Origin: Pinus tabuliformis
Taxonomy: Eukaryota; Streptophyta; Pinopsida; Pinales; Pinaceae
DNA: 64,000 nt
Reading direction: 5' to 3'
Assembly (NCBI GenBank): GCA_031772625.1
Contig: CM062816.1
Span: forward strand, 835,162,033 to 835,226,032
The position numbers were made by a program, and so were the translations under genes. Below the pieces are notes generated by a model. It was not told the origin of the DNA, did no database searches, and saw nothing but the letters and a program-made list of their open reading frames with translations. This document shows positions 48,251-59,840 of the stretch, one piece after another (positions within the stretch are counted from its first letter, which is position 1; every line of letters begins with the position of its first letter).

Positions 48251-48788
48251 GCTGCCAAAATGCTTTACTCCTTGCTCCAACAGCACAAATCACTTGCCAA
48301 ATGACAATTTTAATGAGCAAACACGCCCTTTTCATTCCCGCGCTGAGCTTAGCGAGTCCTGGAAACCAGACACATGTCCTAAAATCGCGACACGCCCTCG
48401 GACACGACGTGTCCTGTGATTTGAACACGAATCTGGACCGAATCGTGTCGGATTCGCCGGATTCGGGATTCGCAGGGGGTTTAGGACGAATCCGGTGACT
48501 TAGTTGATATGTATTGCACTTGGTGCCATTTTGATATATGCACCCTTACATGGTATATAGATGAGAATAATTTCCATATTTTGTCTCTAATGGTTTGGAA
48601 TCATGGTTTGTAATCTTAAAAATAAGTTTTTTTCATTAAAAACTAAATATGTTATGTATTTTTTTCAATTCTAGTTTATTGAATCCGGTTTGATCCAATT
48701 CAGGTTCGAATCATTGTTAGATAGGCGGTTTGATGTTCGATTCTGGTTTTTAAAAGTATGGTATATAGAGGAGGATGGAGGAGAGAGT

Positions 48789-49821
48789 TGTTGAAGAATG
48801 TAACTAGGTTCAGTCTTCATATTTGTATTTGAATCATTATGAAATATATTTATCAAAGAATGAAAAATAAATTTTTATTATTATTACAATGACTTATTAA
48901 AGCATGGGTTTCATGCTTGGGTCATCATTTTATAGGTCAAAGTCCCCATTGAGGACTTCCAGGTTTTATATTGAGTCATTAGAGTCATTGTCCATTTAAT
49001 GAGACCCTTCTTGGGCTTTTGAATCATGTAAAAAGAATTATTAGTGAGTCAAATATGTAAGATGTCACCTCCGCACCAAGTCGACCCTTGCTTGATGAAG
49101 TTGGTCTACATTAAGACAATTAGACCCACAAAAGAGGCTATATATACAAGTGCAGTTCGATCATTTTGCTCATCAACTCATGAAGTTCGATACACAAGAA
49201 GGAAGTGCAAAAAAGTGCGAAGTTCAGAGAAAGGTAGGAGAATTGCAAAAGAAGAACAAGTGGAAGTTTTGGGCTATCTCTCTCTCTGTGTCTTTCATGC
49301 GAAGTTACTGGGCTGTTGTTGGGGTCGAAGATCTACTGCTGGGTAGGTCGAAGTTCTGTTGCTTGATAGGTCGAAGTTCTGCCGCTGCATAGGTCAAAGT
49401 TCTGTTGCTGGATAGGTCGAAATTCTGCCGCTGCACAGTTTGAAGTTCAGTTGCTCGATAGGTCGAAGTTCTATTGTTGCAGGGTCAAAGATCGAGATCG
49501 AAGTTGCTGGAAGGAAGCGCTGGCTTGGTGATTGGAGGAAGTCTGTGTCTAGGTCAAAAAGTCTTGGATTATCTCGTCTTGTCTTGAGAAAAGTGTTGAA
49601 GGAAGAAGTTTGACTGGGTTTTCCTTTAGATAGGGGTTTTGCCTCGATTGAGTGCCTACATCTTGTGTCTCTTGTTCTTGTGATCTTCATACACACATAA
49701 TTTGGTAATTACTTGATGAAAGATAATATAATAAAGAAGTAAAAGAAGCCAACACAATTCACAAGTAATTATCAAGAAAGAGAAATCAAACCATAAAACT
49801 ACTAGCATTGATTTCTCAACA
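48789..49821 (+). repeat. Family A 5' LTR, 1033 bp
   Basis: TGTTGAAGAATGTAACTAGG to GATTTCTCAACA, followed by the primer site. TATA box CTATATATACAAG near 49139. Contains the 23-bp minisatellite 49323-49482 and a weaker version of the LTR hairpin near 49620-49640. Confidence 0.88.
49323..49482 (+). repeat. 23-bp minisatellite in family A LTR, 7 units
   Basis: Units of exactly 23 bp, consensus GGTCGAAGTTCTGTTGCTGG plus ATA, start at 49323, 49346, 49369, 49392, 49415, 49438 and 49461. Substitutions but almost no length change. Confidence 0.9.
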
Positions 49822-49833
49822 TGGTATCAAAGC

Positions 49834-51122
49834 TATGGTGGAAGAAGGTTGAAGATCACCTTGTTGGCAAAAAAAAAGGAAAAATAGTCTTGGAAGAAAA
49901 AGGTTACTCCTTGATCTATACAAAAAGGAGCGAAGACAAAAAACTTATGTTTGAAGGACCGAATGGTTAATTAAGAAGCCCATGAAAATTCGAGTTGTCT
50001 AGAGAGTAAAGCGAAGGTGTAAGGCTCCTTTAAATACTCTGAAATCATCATATTTTCTGTGCCACAAAACATGTGAATATATCATCATCAATCATCAAAG
50101 AAGCAAGCTATACAATAATATATTGGGTGATAGAAGATCCTCTGTTAAAAAAAAATATGAACCTCGACAATGATATAGAAAGCTGACCTTGGAAGATGAG
50201 TATATATCTTATAAAGACTGCCATATAGATATATATTCAAAGGCAGAAATCCGAATGAAAGAAATTTATTCTGGTAACCAAAAAGGACAGTCATCCTAGG
50301 CACATTCAAAATATGGACAATATCCGATCTTGAAGTCTCCTCAAACGAAGGGCATTCAACGAACTAGCTCAAAGAAATCAAGTAAGTGTTGTCATTGTTC
50401 CTTACTTAACAAATGCATATGCAACAAGTCTAATGGACTATCAAATCAAAGGTATGTAAACATGAGGTACGTATATTTATTTTATTTAAATGAGTTTCTA
50501 GGATTTCAATATATCTAATATTATAAAATCCTAGATGATCCATTTAAAACTCCTTGTTATAATTAGTCTAGGGTAAACACTGTAATCCCTAAGTGACATA
50601 CGAAAAGCTCTTATAAGAACCTTTATCCTTATCTTCTATGGTTTGTAGGTAATCTAGGATGTCAAGTAAAACCCTAGTGTTGATTGAAAGAAAAGATAAC
50701 TTGATTTTTGATATATATAGGGTTTATCCTAGGATTCCATCCTCCATTGTTGCATAGAAAATATAGATTGAAAATTAACATCATGTTCTTGGTATCACAT
50801 ATTTTGCTTGGAAGTATTTGTTACAATTATAAAAGATCATGGCTGAATTCAAAGAAATCACTTCAAGGAATCCCTACAAGGTTTGTTAAGGAACATCTCT
50901 AGGTATGTCTTAGACTATACACTTTATTCTCTTAATATAAAAGGTACGTTCATTATCTTTTGAAATTTGCATTACATTACTAACATTGTTATGTCAAAGG
51001 TCTTTTGAATCTTAAAAGATTCTTATTTGGGTGTTTAATCATTAGATTGAATCTACCCCCATTAAAGTCATTCATCTTTTTGTGGAACCCTAAAAAGGTT
51101 CTTTGTAAAACCTTAACCTAAA
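49834..51122 (+). other. Family A interior, non-coding
   Basis: No reading frame with recognisable similarity. 50560-51122 has repeated AAACCCTAG/CTAGGGTTT-type words, as in 61106-61883. 49834-50560 shows nothing I recognise. Confidence 0.55.
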
Positions 51123-51127
51123 GGTAT

Positions 51128-52399
51128 TTTAATGTTCCTAAATAGGAATGTAAATGATATTAAGCAAATAAATTGTGCAGCAACATATAAAAATTAAACA
51201 CACATAAAACATCCATGAAAACCTGCCAATAAGGAACTGCTGAGCCATATTATTAAAAGTCTGTAGGCTAGATACGATATGAAATGGAATGGTGCACCTA
51301 GGCTTGTCCCAATGAACAAGCAAGACCAACCCAAGGTGGGAAAATCACTGAGCTGAAGGCTGCCCAGCAACTACACCACTCTGATCTGTGCTGCTACAGT
51401 AAACTACTACCTTGTTGAACTTCGACTAGCTAGAAGGTGCTCAAAAACTGCCCAGAAAATTTTACGCTTTTAACCCTAGACTCCTTGGACAAAACCCAAA
51501 AAAACCCAGAAGGGAATTTAGTTAGTTTTGACTTTGAATTTTTGGCCTTCTTGGAGCCTCTCCCCAACTTCGACTGCCAATTTCGACTTGCAGGAAACAA
51601 CCTGCAAATCCTACTGCAAACTCCTCCAAAATGCTGGTTTTACCTGTGCTATCCAACTCCAAGCACCCCGAATGGCTCTTGGACCAGATAAACTGCTCCC
51701 CAAGTCCCCATGAATTACTGCTGGATGGCTTCTACACAGTCCCCCTTGTCCAGAAATTTGACTGTCTGATGCATTGGTCTAGCTGGCTACAAACTCCAGT
51801 GAAAATACCTTTACTATGCTGCCTCCTCAGTTCTTGGATCCCCTAGCAAGCAATGAATCCCCTTGCTGGCTTCCAACTCCTCCTACGTGTTTCCTAGCTG
51901 CCGAGGAATATGCAATTCCCTCTCTGCGCCGATGGCTGAAGTGTGTTGTTGTCCCTGACTCCCTGAAAACTCCTGCGTAACAATCTCCCTAGGGCGGGTA
52001 CGATTGGTCCCCCGAAGTAGAGGTTGAATCTCCTGCGTGAGAGATTCGTGGCTAAACAACTAGTAGACTTGCTAAACAACAAAGCGTACAAGTGAGCGTT
52101 TGTTTGCAAATGTAGAAGATGAAAACAAAATGAGAGCTGATCTCTCTTTATAACTCCTTGGGCCCCCTTAGCCTCATGTGGGCCCCTCCATCCACCCATT
52201 CGATTTTCCCTCCGAGCATATCAAATGGCTAATTCGAACTCCTATGTGGGTGCCCCCCACATTCCACTAGCAGCTAAATAAAGTCGATTTGGCCCCTAAG
52301 TCCCTAAGTCGAAAGTGTGGGGCCCTCTTCCTTAGTAAAAAATGTGCAAAGTTGTGTAGCAGCACCCTGTTACTAATGTGTGTAAGAAGGGAAATGATA
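51128..52399 (-). repeat. 3' LTR, 1272 bp
   Basis: Pairs with 59841-61100 along its whole length. Confidence 0.9.
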
Positions 52400-52719
52400 G
52401 TCCTCCCTTCCCAAATGTTGCTTGCCCTCAAGTAACCTCAAAGATGGGTGCTCCAAAATATGCTCACCCTCCCAGGTGGAATCCTCATCTGGAAAGTTCT
52501 TCCAATGCACCAAACATCGCTTGTCCTTAGGCAATGCCTGAACAAACACCCTCTCTGACTGTGGACCCCCACTATCACTGCAAACTTCACCAGGGTCCCA
52601 AATGTGCCATTGGATCGTCCCTGATCATTGTACTATCCTATAGTGAAGGAGTCCCTCGATACCAAGATCCCAAGCCAACCTAACCAATGTGAAGCCCCCT
52701 TGCTCCACTCACTATCTTG

Positions 52720-53850
52720 CTAGATATGGGCATTAGAACCCTTGTGTCTATCACCAATAAGTAGAGCATCCTGACGATGTAAAACTCTGCCCAAATCCTC
52801 ATGAAGTTGCTCTACCGAATAGTCCACCCCATGCACTCTGATTGTGGGCCCTTGAAGATACAACTCAATCCCTATGCGAATGAAGCCTCTCCTACATGAG
52901 CTCCTCCTGAAATCCTCTTGTTGGTCATCCTGCCATGTTGATGAAGTCTCCCACGCCCTTAGCGAATCACTGAAACCCGATGGAGAATCTTGATGACCCT
53001 CCCCTATAGAAACTAGCTCACCCCTATGGGTATCTGAACTGCTAAGTACTATGACGCTAGGGTCCCATGCCCAATGCAACAAGAAACTATCCTGCTGACC
53101 CTGCAACACCCTGGTCATCACTAACTGTCTAACATGCTCGTACCAGAGCCTCCTCTCGCATAGGTCTCGGCCACAATCTATGTGATGATCGAGGTTAGGC
53201 CCAACCTGCCAAAGCGACCCAATAGTGTCAGCGCCTATCCCTCCATGGCTGGCCCCAATCTTGAGCAACAATCTACCTCGCCCTATGGTGAGGGCTTCGG
53301 TGATTCCCCATGTGTCTGCCTGTGAATGAATCAATTTGCATGTTATCCTACCCACGCTCACTGAGGAGTGGAGTATCCCACCAATCCACTGGATCCCTGG
53401 ATCCCATAACCATACTAGAGGTCCACAACCCCCAATCCTCTCTGCCTGTCGCTGTGATATGCTTCTAGCTGTTGGGACTCCTTCGTGCCCTGTCTTTGAC
53501 TCCTGTAGGTATCCAATAAGTAGGCACTGAGCATCAAGAACCCGTGTTGCGAATAACCAACTGCCCTGTGCCTACCAAATCACACAACAAGATCTACTAT
53601 CCCAACTCCTGTTGATGTGACCTGGTCCTATTGGAAGCCTGGGCATCATCCTGCTAACAAGGGCTACCATCCCTCGCACCTCAAGCTCACCTAATGTCTC
53701 AGGTTGTCGAGCTGGAAAAGCACCATACAACTCCCTCTCGGTCACCTCCCCAAGTGTGAGCCTAGGGATGGAACATATGCTACCTCGACAATCAACCATG
53801 CTATCCCTAAGCCTGTATCTGTCAAGTTGTGCACCTACCAAGTGTCTCAA
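52720..53850 (-). other. Two open segments after the unknown ORF (fossil element)
   Basis: Open stretches at 53572-53850 (LTLGEVTERELYGAFPARQP) and 52720-53361 (GASHGGIGADTIGSLWQVGP, EDLGRVLHRQDALLIGDRHK) lie on the same strand, just after the 695-codon frame. Composition is alike (few lysines, many Trp/His/Arg/Gly). They may be further parts of the same reading region; no family recognised. 52400-52719 holds nothing I recognise. Confidence 0.4.
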
Positions 53851-53865
53851 TTGGAGAGTCTCCTC

Positions 53866-55953
53866 CTAGCCCATGACACGCGGTGTCTCATCCAACTGCC
53901 TAGGGTGAGCCTCCCATGCCTTGCTGCCTGAATGGAGAGTGTCAAGGGGCAACAAACAAACACTATGTGACTGTAAGCAACACTGGAGGAGGATGGGTTG
54001 GTATGTCCCGAAGGGTATGATCAAGAGTCTGCTAGAATGCTCAAGAGTAATCCTACGGATGTCCCTGTCTATATCTTGGATTTGCTGACAACCCCCTCGA
54101 GGCCCTATCTCTGCTAAACATGGTGCCACCAGATGCTCAACCATGTCCTCATCGATCCTAGGTGAAATGAATCCAATGGTACACCCACTGCCCCTGTCCA
54201 TAAGTCTCCTTGGAGGTAATTCTCCTAGCGCCCATTGCACTGCATCATCTGCCATTGCATACCACCCAGTATTACTGCACTCATCGACATGCCACTGTAT
54301 ATCGCAACCTATCTTTGTACACCATGGAATACCCCTGGCTACAACCATACCATCTTGTATCGTCCTGTGTCCTGCCTGTGTCACTGCACCTGTCACTCCC
54401 CGCACGTCCTCAATGCGATGCGAGTCACTCCTCCTACCCCACAGTGTCAACTGGCATGCTGTGGTATACCACCATGTATCTCCATGCTCCTCTGCAGGCC
54501 ACTGCTCCTCACTGCATAACCCTGCACACCACTGGGTGCTATGGCCTAGAATTAGGTCTGTATGCATCATGCCACATCCCTCTATATAAAACTGGACGCT
54601 ACGACTTGACTCTGTGCAGTCTTGTGTAACATTGCCTACTATCATACCACCCTGTAACATATGGTATCTCGCATGTGCCAAAGTGTCTGCCACTCTGATA
54701 GTGACCCCACCATGACACGCGTCATGTCCCCTCGTCCATCCTGGTAGACCTGAGCATCCTAACTCCACTCCTGCTAGGGGGGATATCTCTGCTGTGCCGA
54801 TCCTCTGTGACCCTTGAGTCCTAAACCTCAATGGGAGAACATCATCTCCATACAATATCCGGTCTGGTGGCATACCCATGCCACCTCCTCCAACTAGCTC
54901 CTGCCAGAGAATGCTAATCATCTTGCGCCCCCATGTGCAACCAACATGCCAAAACAACCAATGGAGTCTGCTCACAAACCACCTGGCCACTAGCATCAAC
55001 TGGAACTCCCCTAAGGAATGCATGCGCTCAGGCACAGGGTTGACTACCTCATCAATGCCATAGCCATCCCGCATGTTTGATATCAGATAGGAAGCCTCAC
55101 CTGGATCCCAATGCCAACCTGAGCCTCCAGCACCCTCAATGTCTGAGAGCTCCCACTGAGCTTTACTCCGAACTACAACCATCTCCATGAGTCTAGCCCA
55201 CTCCACTGGGTACCAACTCAGAATCTCTCGCCATCCAACCCCAAGAGAGGGATCGAATGCACAAACTCTAGCACATAGAACAAGCCCTCCATCCTGCGAG
55301 TGTTGCACCTTGCGCAACTCATGTCGCCTCAACTCACCATCCTGGTCAACACATAAAATTTGTCGGGGAGTCTCTACATCTCTCTCTCCGTGGTGCAAAG
55401 GTAGTCTAGCAATGTTGCAAGCCCCATCTATATAAGCCCAGAGAGAGTTATTATTTGGAAGTACTGCAACTCTGTTGACGGTTTGTGCATCTAACATCTC
55501 TAAGTTAGTGGTGGGCCCCAAAGAAGATTGCTCGTCCTCCTCCACCATGGGCTTAACATGAGTCATGAACTGTGCCTCCATGACTAGCTCACGCCCCTTT
55601 ATGTGCTGTCCATGTTGTTGTAGGTGGTTGTCATCCTGCAACTCTATTGTAGATCTGGGTGCCTTTGTACCTATCAGCTCCTCATCAAGGGTGGTGATGT
55701 CTCTCGGCACCTCATCATCCTGTCGTGCACAGTTATCACCTGAAAACTCGGTCACGACCCCAGATATCTCAACAACGGATGTCACCTTCTCAACAGTGGA
55801 CATGTCTGTGTTTCCTGGCACCTCATCAATGGATGGTCCTATGGGTGTATGCTCTACTTTCTCCCACAAGGTGTCAACTAGTGCTATCAAAGAGGCCTCT
55901 AACAATGGTGACTCTTGTGCCACACTAGGTATACCAATGTGATCCCCACACAC
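53866..55953 (-). CDS. Unrecognised 695-codon reading frame inside LTR element
   Basis: Opens MCGDHIGIPSVAQESPLLEA. Residues 1-170 are acidic and Ser/Thr-rich, of disordered look. Residues 190-690 are rich in Trp, His, Cys and Gly and strikingly poor in lysine (about 10 Lys in the whole). Two related motifs suggest internal repeats: EQWPAEEHGDTWWYTTA near residue 480 and DIQWHVDECSNTGWYAMA near residue 565. No membrane segment, signal peptide, zinc knuckle, protease, polymerase or integrase motif seen. It lies where gag-pol would be in an LTR element, on the element's sense strand. It may be an element-encoded protein of unknown family or a captured host sequence. A 695-codon frame is unusual in a region this old, but chance plus high GC is possible. 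Function unknown. Confidence 0.4.
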   Translation of the reverse strand: MCGDHIGIPSVAQESPLLEASLIALVDTLWEKVEHTPIGPSIDEVPGNTDMSTVEKVTSVVEISGVVTEFSGDNCARQDDEVPRDITTLDEELIGTKAPRSTIELQDDNHLQQHGQHIKGRELVMEAQFMTHVKPMVEEDEQSSLGPTTNLEMLDAQTVNRVAVLPNNNSLWAYIDGACNIARLPLHHGERDVETPRQILCVDQDGELRRHELRKVQHSQDGGLVLCARVCAFDPSLGVGWREILSWYPVEWARLMEMVVVRSKAQWELSDIEGAGGSGWHWDPGEASYLISNMRDGYGIDEVVNPVPERMHSLGEFQLMLVARWFVSRLHWLFWHVGCTWGRKMISILWQELVGGGGMGMPPDRILYGDDVLPLRFRTQGSQRIGTAEISPLAGVELGCSGLPGWTRGHDACHGGVTIRVADTLAHARYHMLQGGMIVGNVTQDCTESSRSVQFYIEGCGMMHTDLILGHSTQWCAGLCSEEQWPAEEHGDTWWYTTACQLTLWGRRSDSHRIEDVRGVTGAVTQAGHRTIQDGMVVARGIPWCTKIGCDIQWHVDECSNTGWYAMADDAVQWALGELPPRRLMDRGSGCTIGFISPRIDEDMVEHLVAPCLAEIGPRGGCQQIQDIDRDIRRITLEHSSRLLIIPFGTYQPILLQCCLQSHSVCLLPLDTLHSGSKAWEAHPRQLDETPRVMG

Positions 55954-56279
55954 TCGCGTGTCCTCTGCCTCATGTTCAATCTCCTCCTTAGGCCCCTGAT
56001 GTCTAAGACTAGGTCTCCACTAGGAAAATCGTCTCCTTAACTCATCCTCTAACTCTCTTTGGCCTGCCTGCTCCTTTTCAGGAGATCTGGTGCCCTGATT
56101 CTGTCGGCGTTCCCCACATAGTGTAGATGTTTGGATTCCCACAGCTTGTGCACCTCTAGTGTCTATGTTGTAAGGACAAGGATGGATTTGGTCTAACACC
56201 TTACTCAACTGAGCCAACCTCTCATTGCTCCAGTGGATTCCACCCTGTTGACCACTACTGGTCAACTACCCATGCAGTA

Positions 56280-59200
56280 CACCCCCCTTTTCTTGCAAAG
56301 AAAGGGGCAGCACCTGATCAGCGTTTCCGTGCCATCCTGCAGTCATCAGCAGCTTGATCATTTTGATTGTAAACCCAGTCTGCATGTATGAATTGTAAAT
56401 AATCTTAGCAGACATGAGTCGTGTATGTGTATTGCCTAGGTGGACCTAACTTTCTAGTGGTAATCTACGTCCCGGAAGGTTTTTTGTCTCACCGATCCAT
56501 GGATCGGCAGAGTTTTCCTTCAAACCCGACCCCAAAGCCGGGATGGATTTTGTCATTAGAACTTTAGGAGAATCCTAGTGTGTTGATCTGCTAGATTATA
56601 GTTGTGTCGCAGAACTGGGTGATTTATGAGGGTCTGTGTTAAGTGGGCTTGTCCCCTTGAGATGTAAGTTGTAAAAGTCATGATGTAATGTGTCTCGAGG
56701 GTCGAAAAATGTTTTAAATCCTCTCGTGAGTCCTAAGTCTTAGGTCCTAGCTGATGTTTCCAAAGGTTTTGGTTCGATGATCCATTTAAAAAATGAAATA
56801 AAATAATAAAATAAATAAAAACTAAGAAATTTAAAAATTTTAAAAAATGAAATAAATAAAAAATAATAAAAAAATTTAAAAAATTTAAAAATTTAAAAAA
56901 TAATAATAGATAATAAAAAATTTTAAAAAAGAATTTTTTTAAAAAATTTAAAAAATAATAATAAAAAATTAATTGAATAAATCGACGGATGAGATCAAGA
57001 GATGTCTTGATCCTCATCAACGGTCGAGATCATTTCTACATGGATCATTCGAACTAGCCGTTGGGATCATTTCCTTTATATAGAGTCTTAGGTGGTCATT
57101 TCAGATTCATTGGATCTGTGAGTCTAAGACTGAAGAAGCTCTCTTGTAAATCTTTTTCTGGTTAATAAAAGAAGACTTTGGGGTCCATATCTTGCTGGTG
57201 TTACTCTCTTAAAATGCTGTGAGATTGTTTCATTTTCTGCATATGTTATTTTCAGCCGTTAATAATAGCTTTTTGTAGAGTATTGTGAGCACAGGTATCT
57301 TGTTCACTTGCTGGGGTTTGGGTGCTGTTAGGGTTTCTGAAGTAATGGCAGGTATCTCCATTACTTCCTGAGATCTAGCAGCATTTTTGCCCTCTTTATT
57401 GACAGTTGTTTTGAGCTGTGTAGAAAACATCATTGAAGGAAATTTTGTGGGCGTTCGGGGAAGTTTTCGGCTGAACCAGCCAACTCCCGCAAGCATTTTT
57501 TGCTGAGCCCAGTTGGATTTGATCCTGGGTCTATCATTCAGTTTTATTTTTCTGATCTGCATGAGAGATTTTCTGAAGTTTTTCACAGTGACAATCTGAA
57601 ATTTCTGTTCTTTAAATATTTTCCGTGCTTATTGCCAGATCTGGCTGTTAAGGGGCCAAATCTGTACATTAATCAGTTGTTTCAGAATTTTTTGATCTAG
57701 GGTTTTAAATTTCTGCTTTATACAGTTTTCATTAGGGTTTTCAGTTTTGATTTTATGTATATATTATTTTTGGATGATCAGGTCTATCTCATGTTGCAGG
57801 ATTGTTAAAGTTTTTCCGAAAAACCCTCGTCCGTATCCAATTTCGCTAGCAGCTGCAGTCCTTCCGCGCTCAGGGAATCAGGCTTCTTGCAAAACCCTTG
57901 CTGCTGATTTCTTTAAAATCGATTTCAAAATTTTTTTTGGGCCGTTGACAGACATTGATATCGAAACGCCCTTTTATTCTCGTGTCTTGGCTCCTAGTCT
58001 TCTGGCGTAGAAAAGAAATCTGTATATTGATGCAACAAAACGATTCAAAGCCGTCTCAAACAAGCAAAAATCAAAACCCTGCAGGCCATCACGCAGTCAA
58101 ACGAATTCATAGAGTGCTGAGAGCGTAAGGGTCAAACGATTCATGAACCGATCTCAGTCGAATTCCTCAGGTGTCTTCAAATCCGGTTTCAAAATCTCTG
58201 TCCGTTGCCAAATCGAAATTTTTTTAATCTGCGTGGCTCAGTTCATCATAGTCAGGCATTGATCTGAGGTCTTCATCATAAATCCATTGTCGATTTTTCA
58301 TAGCCACCTGAGCTGATCCGATCTCAGTCGAAACCATTCCGCTCCAGCTGAAATACACGTCCTAAGTAAGGCCTGCAGATCTGGTCATCACGTCAAACCA
58401 GCAACGTAATATCTTCAAGAGCCTGCGTATCTGTCTTCCAGGTAATCGATTTCAAATTTTTTGTCGCCGTCCTGGTCGTGGGTTTATGTTCTACGCGCAG
58501 TGGGATTTTCGTTTGGGTCACGGTTCTCTGTTCGAACAACCATTTCGATTCATGCTGCTTCAAAATCCATTCGTATGCGGGTTTCCTGCGTCTCAATCTT
58601 CCTCACCGGTCAGGCTTTCCTCATTTAAGCAGACGGAAAAGGTAATCGAAACACCTTTCGTGGTCATATAATACGTATTCGATTTTCTGTATGTTACGTA
58701 GTCTTAGATTTAGGGCTTTTTTTTGTTTTGTTTATAATTTCGTTTTATTTCCTTTAGATTGGTTTAATTGTATGAAAAGGGGTTAGCGTAGTATATAGAT
58801 TCATGAAAAAAAAATAATAAAACAAAAAATGTTTATGTTTTAATTAGTTTTTAGGACTTAGGTTTATATTTTGGTGTAGTTAATGTTTTAGATTTTTAAT
58901 TAGATTTTTAATTTTGGTTTTAGTTTGGTTATAAAAAATAAAAAATAAAAAAGGGGCTTTTTTTTTTATTTACAATTTAATCTTGTTTAATTTAGTTTAG
59001 TTTTTTACTTAGATTTTAATTTATTTTTTGGTTTAGTTTAGGATTTATTTTATGTAGATTTTAATTAGTTCTTAGATTTAAGTTTAGACTTTTATAGTTT
59101 TTAGTTTAGATTTTAAATTTTAAATTTTTAGATTTTAAATTTTCATTTTTATATTGAAAAATAAAAAATTGAAAAAAGATTTAAAAAAAAAAAAAAATTT

Positions 59201-59700
59201 CAAAAAAAAATATAAAATTTTGTGAGATCCAGTTATTTTTCGGGAATTATTATCTTTCACGTTGAGATCTGAATTTTCAAGTCGAGATGCGAAGTTGATA
59301 TCTGGTTAATGGTTTATGGTTCGTGGTGGCTTAAAGCATTCATCTTTTCAAAATTCTCAGTTACTGGATATCGTTTTGGTTATTCTAAGAGCATTGTGAT
59401 TGAGCTGATATCTTGTGATGACATATGATGGTTGTTCATGGTTTATGTTTCTATATCATTCAACAAGTAATCATTGAAATAACAATCTTTTAAGGCACTG
59501 GTCTGCTCAATTAAGCAAATCCATCTAGTGCTTATCTTAATCGTGTCTCGTGTCTCCCAACCAACTGGTCGACAGTTGGTCTCATCATCTCACAGGGACT
59601 ACCCCCCTTAGCCGCGGGAGACAGGCTTAAACGGAGGGATCGGGGATCAGAGTGACAGCCCCCGGTCTGAGCGTTGTCATGTCAATCCGCGCGACAACAC
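56280..59700 (+). other. Unassigned insertion-like stretch with LTR-type promoter and poly(A) signals
   Basis: At 57070-57185 on the plus strand are a TATA box (TTTATATAGAG) and, 90 bp on, AATAAAAGAAG followed by a T/G-rich stretch, the arrangement of an LTR U3-R-U5, opposite to the surrounding element. No partner LTR, target duplication or gene found. 56780-56990 is A-rich low complexity (AAAATTTAAAA words), 58680-59220 T-rich low complexity. 57230-58680 contains two copies of CCGATCTCAGTCGAA. 59560-59720 is GC-rich and may be element leader. Confidence 0.35.
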
Positions 59701-59840
59701 ACCCCAAAATTCCTGCATACTGAATCTCCTTTGAGCCATGGGTAGTGTACGGTGTAACTTGTCACTATGCATACATGCCTAAATCTCCCATGATCTTACT
59801 GGTTATCCACAGCTGGGCCAAGATCATGCTTTGATACCAC

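Larger units (their letters stand above)
47124..48503. mobile_element. Non-autonomous hAT-type element with GATTCGG/GGACACG arrays (M2), composite
   Basis: 1380 bp with perfect 10-bp terminal inverted repeats CTAAGTCACC/GGTGACTTAG and a perfect 8-bp target duplication TTGATATG (47116-47123 and 48504-48511). Subterminal arrays: GATTCGG and GGACACG variants (47140-47220, and 48345-48495). Inside: an AT-rich stretch, a minus-strand hAT transposase tail (47643-47866), a second internal hAT-like terminus CAGTGTTACTTGGGAGCGGG starting at 47867 with GAAAGCG/GGAGCGG motifs like M1, then the shared core module (47935-48250). It appears to be one element that engulfed part of another. Confidence 0.9.
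43661..48760 (+). mobile_element. hAT transposon with both ends (hAT-2)
   Basis: 5.1 kb, including a 1.38-kb guest. Terminal inverted repeats CATAGTTTTAAAAACCGG (43661-43678) and, inward from the right, CATACTTTTAAAAACCAG: 16 of 18 match. Perfect 8-bp target duplication GTATATAG (43653-43660 and 48761-48768). Subterminal arrays of ACCGGT/CCGGTT motifs lie at 43675-43915 and 48676-48750. The left array contains a 65-bp tandem duplication (43707-43836). A likely 5'-UTR intron is 44250-44388 (GTATGG...TTTGCAG). Inserted into the older hAT transposase remnant. The transposase is decayed, so it is immobile on its own. Confidence 0.95.

Noticed and set aside
48769-48788. Purine-rich tract before the LTR at 48789 as a polypurine tract
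   Set aside because: It is the continuation of the older hAT transposase tail after the hAT-2 target duplication, and the LTR is followed by a primer site, so it is a 5' LTR.
42321-48788. An intact host gene between the two divergent family A LTRs
   Set aside because: All coding similarity here is hAT transposase with stops and frame changes, or non-autonomous hAT sequence.
54143-54629. Plus-strand open frames of 139-148 codons
   Set aside because: Antisense shadows of the 695-codon minus-strand frame in a GC-rich region.
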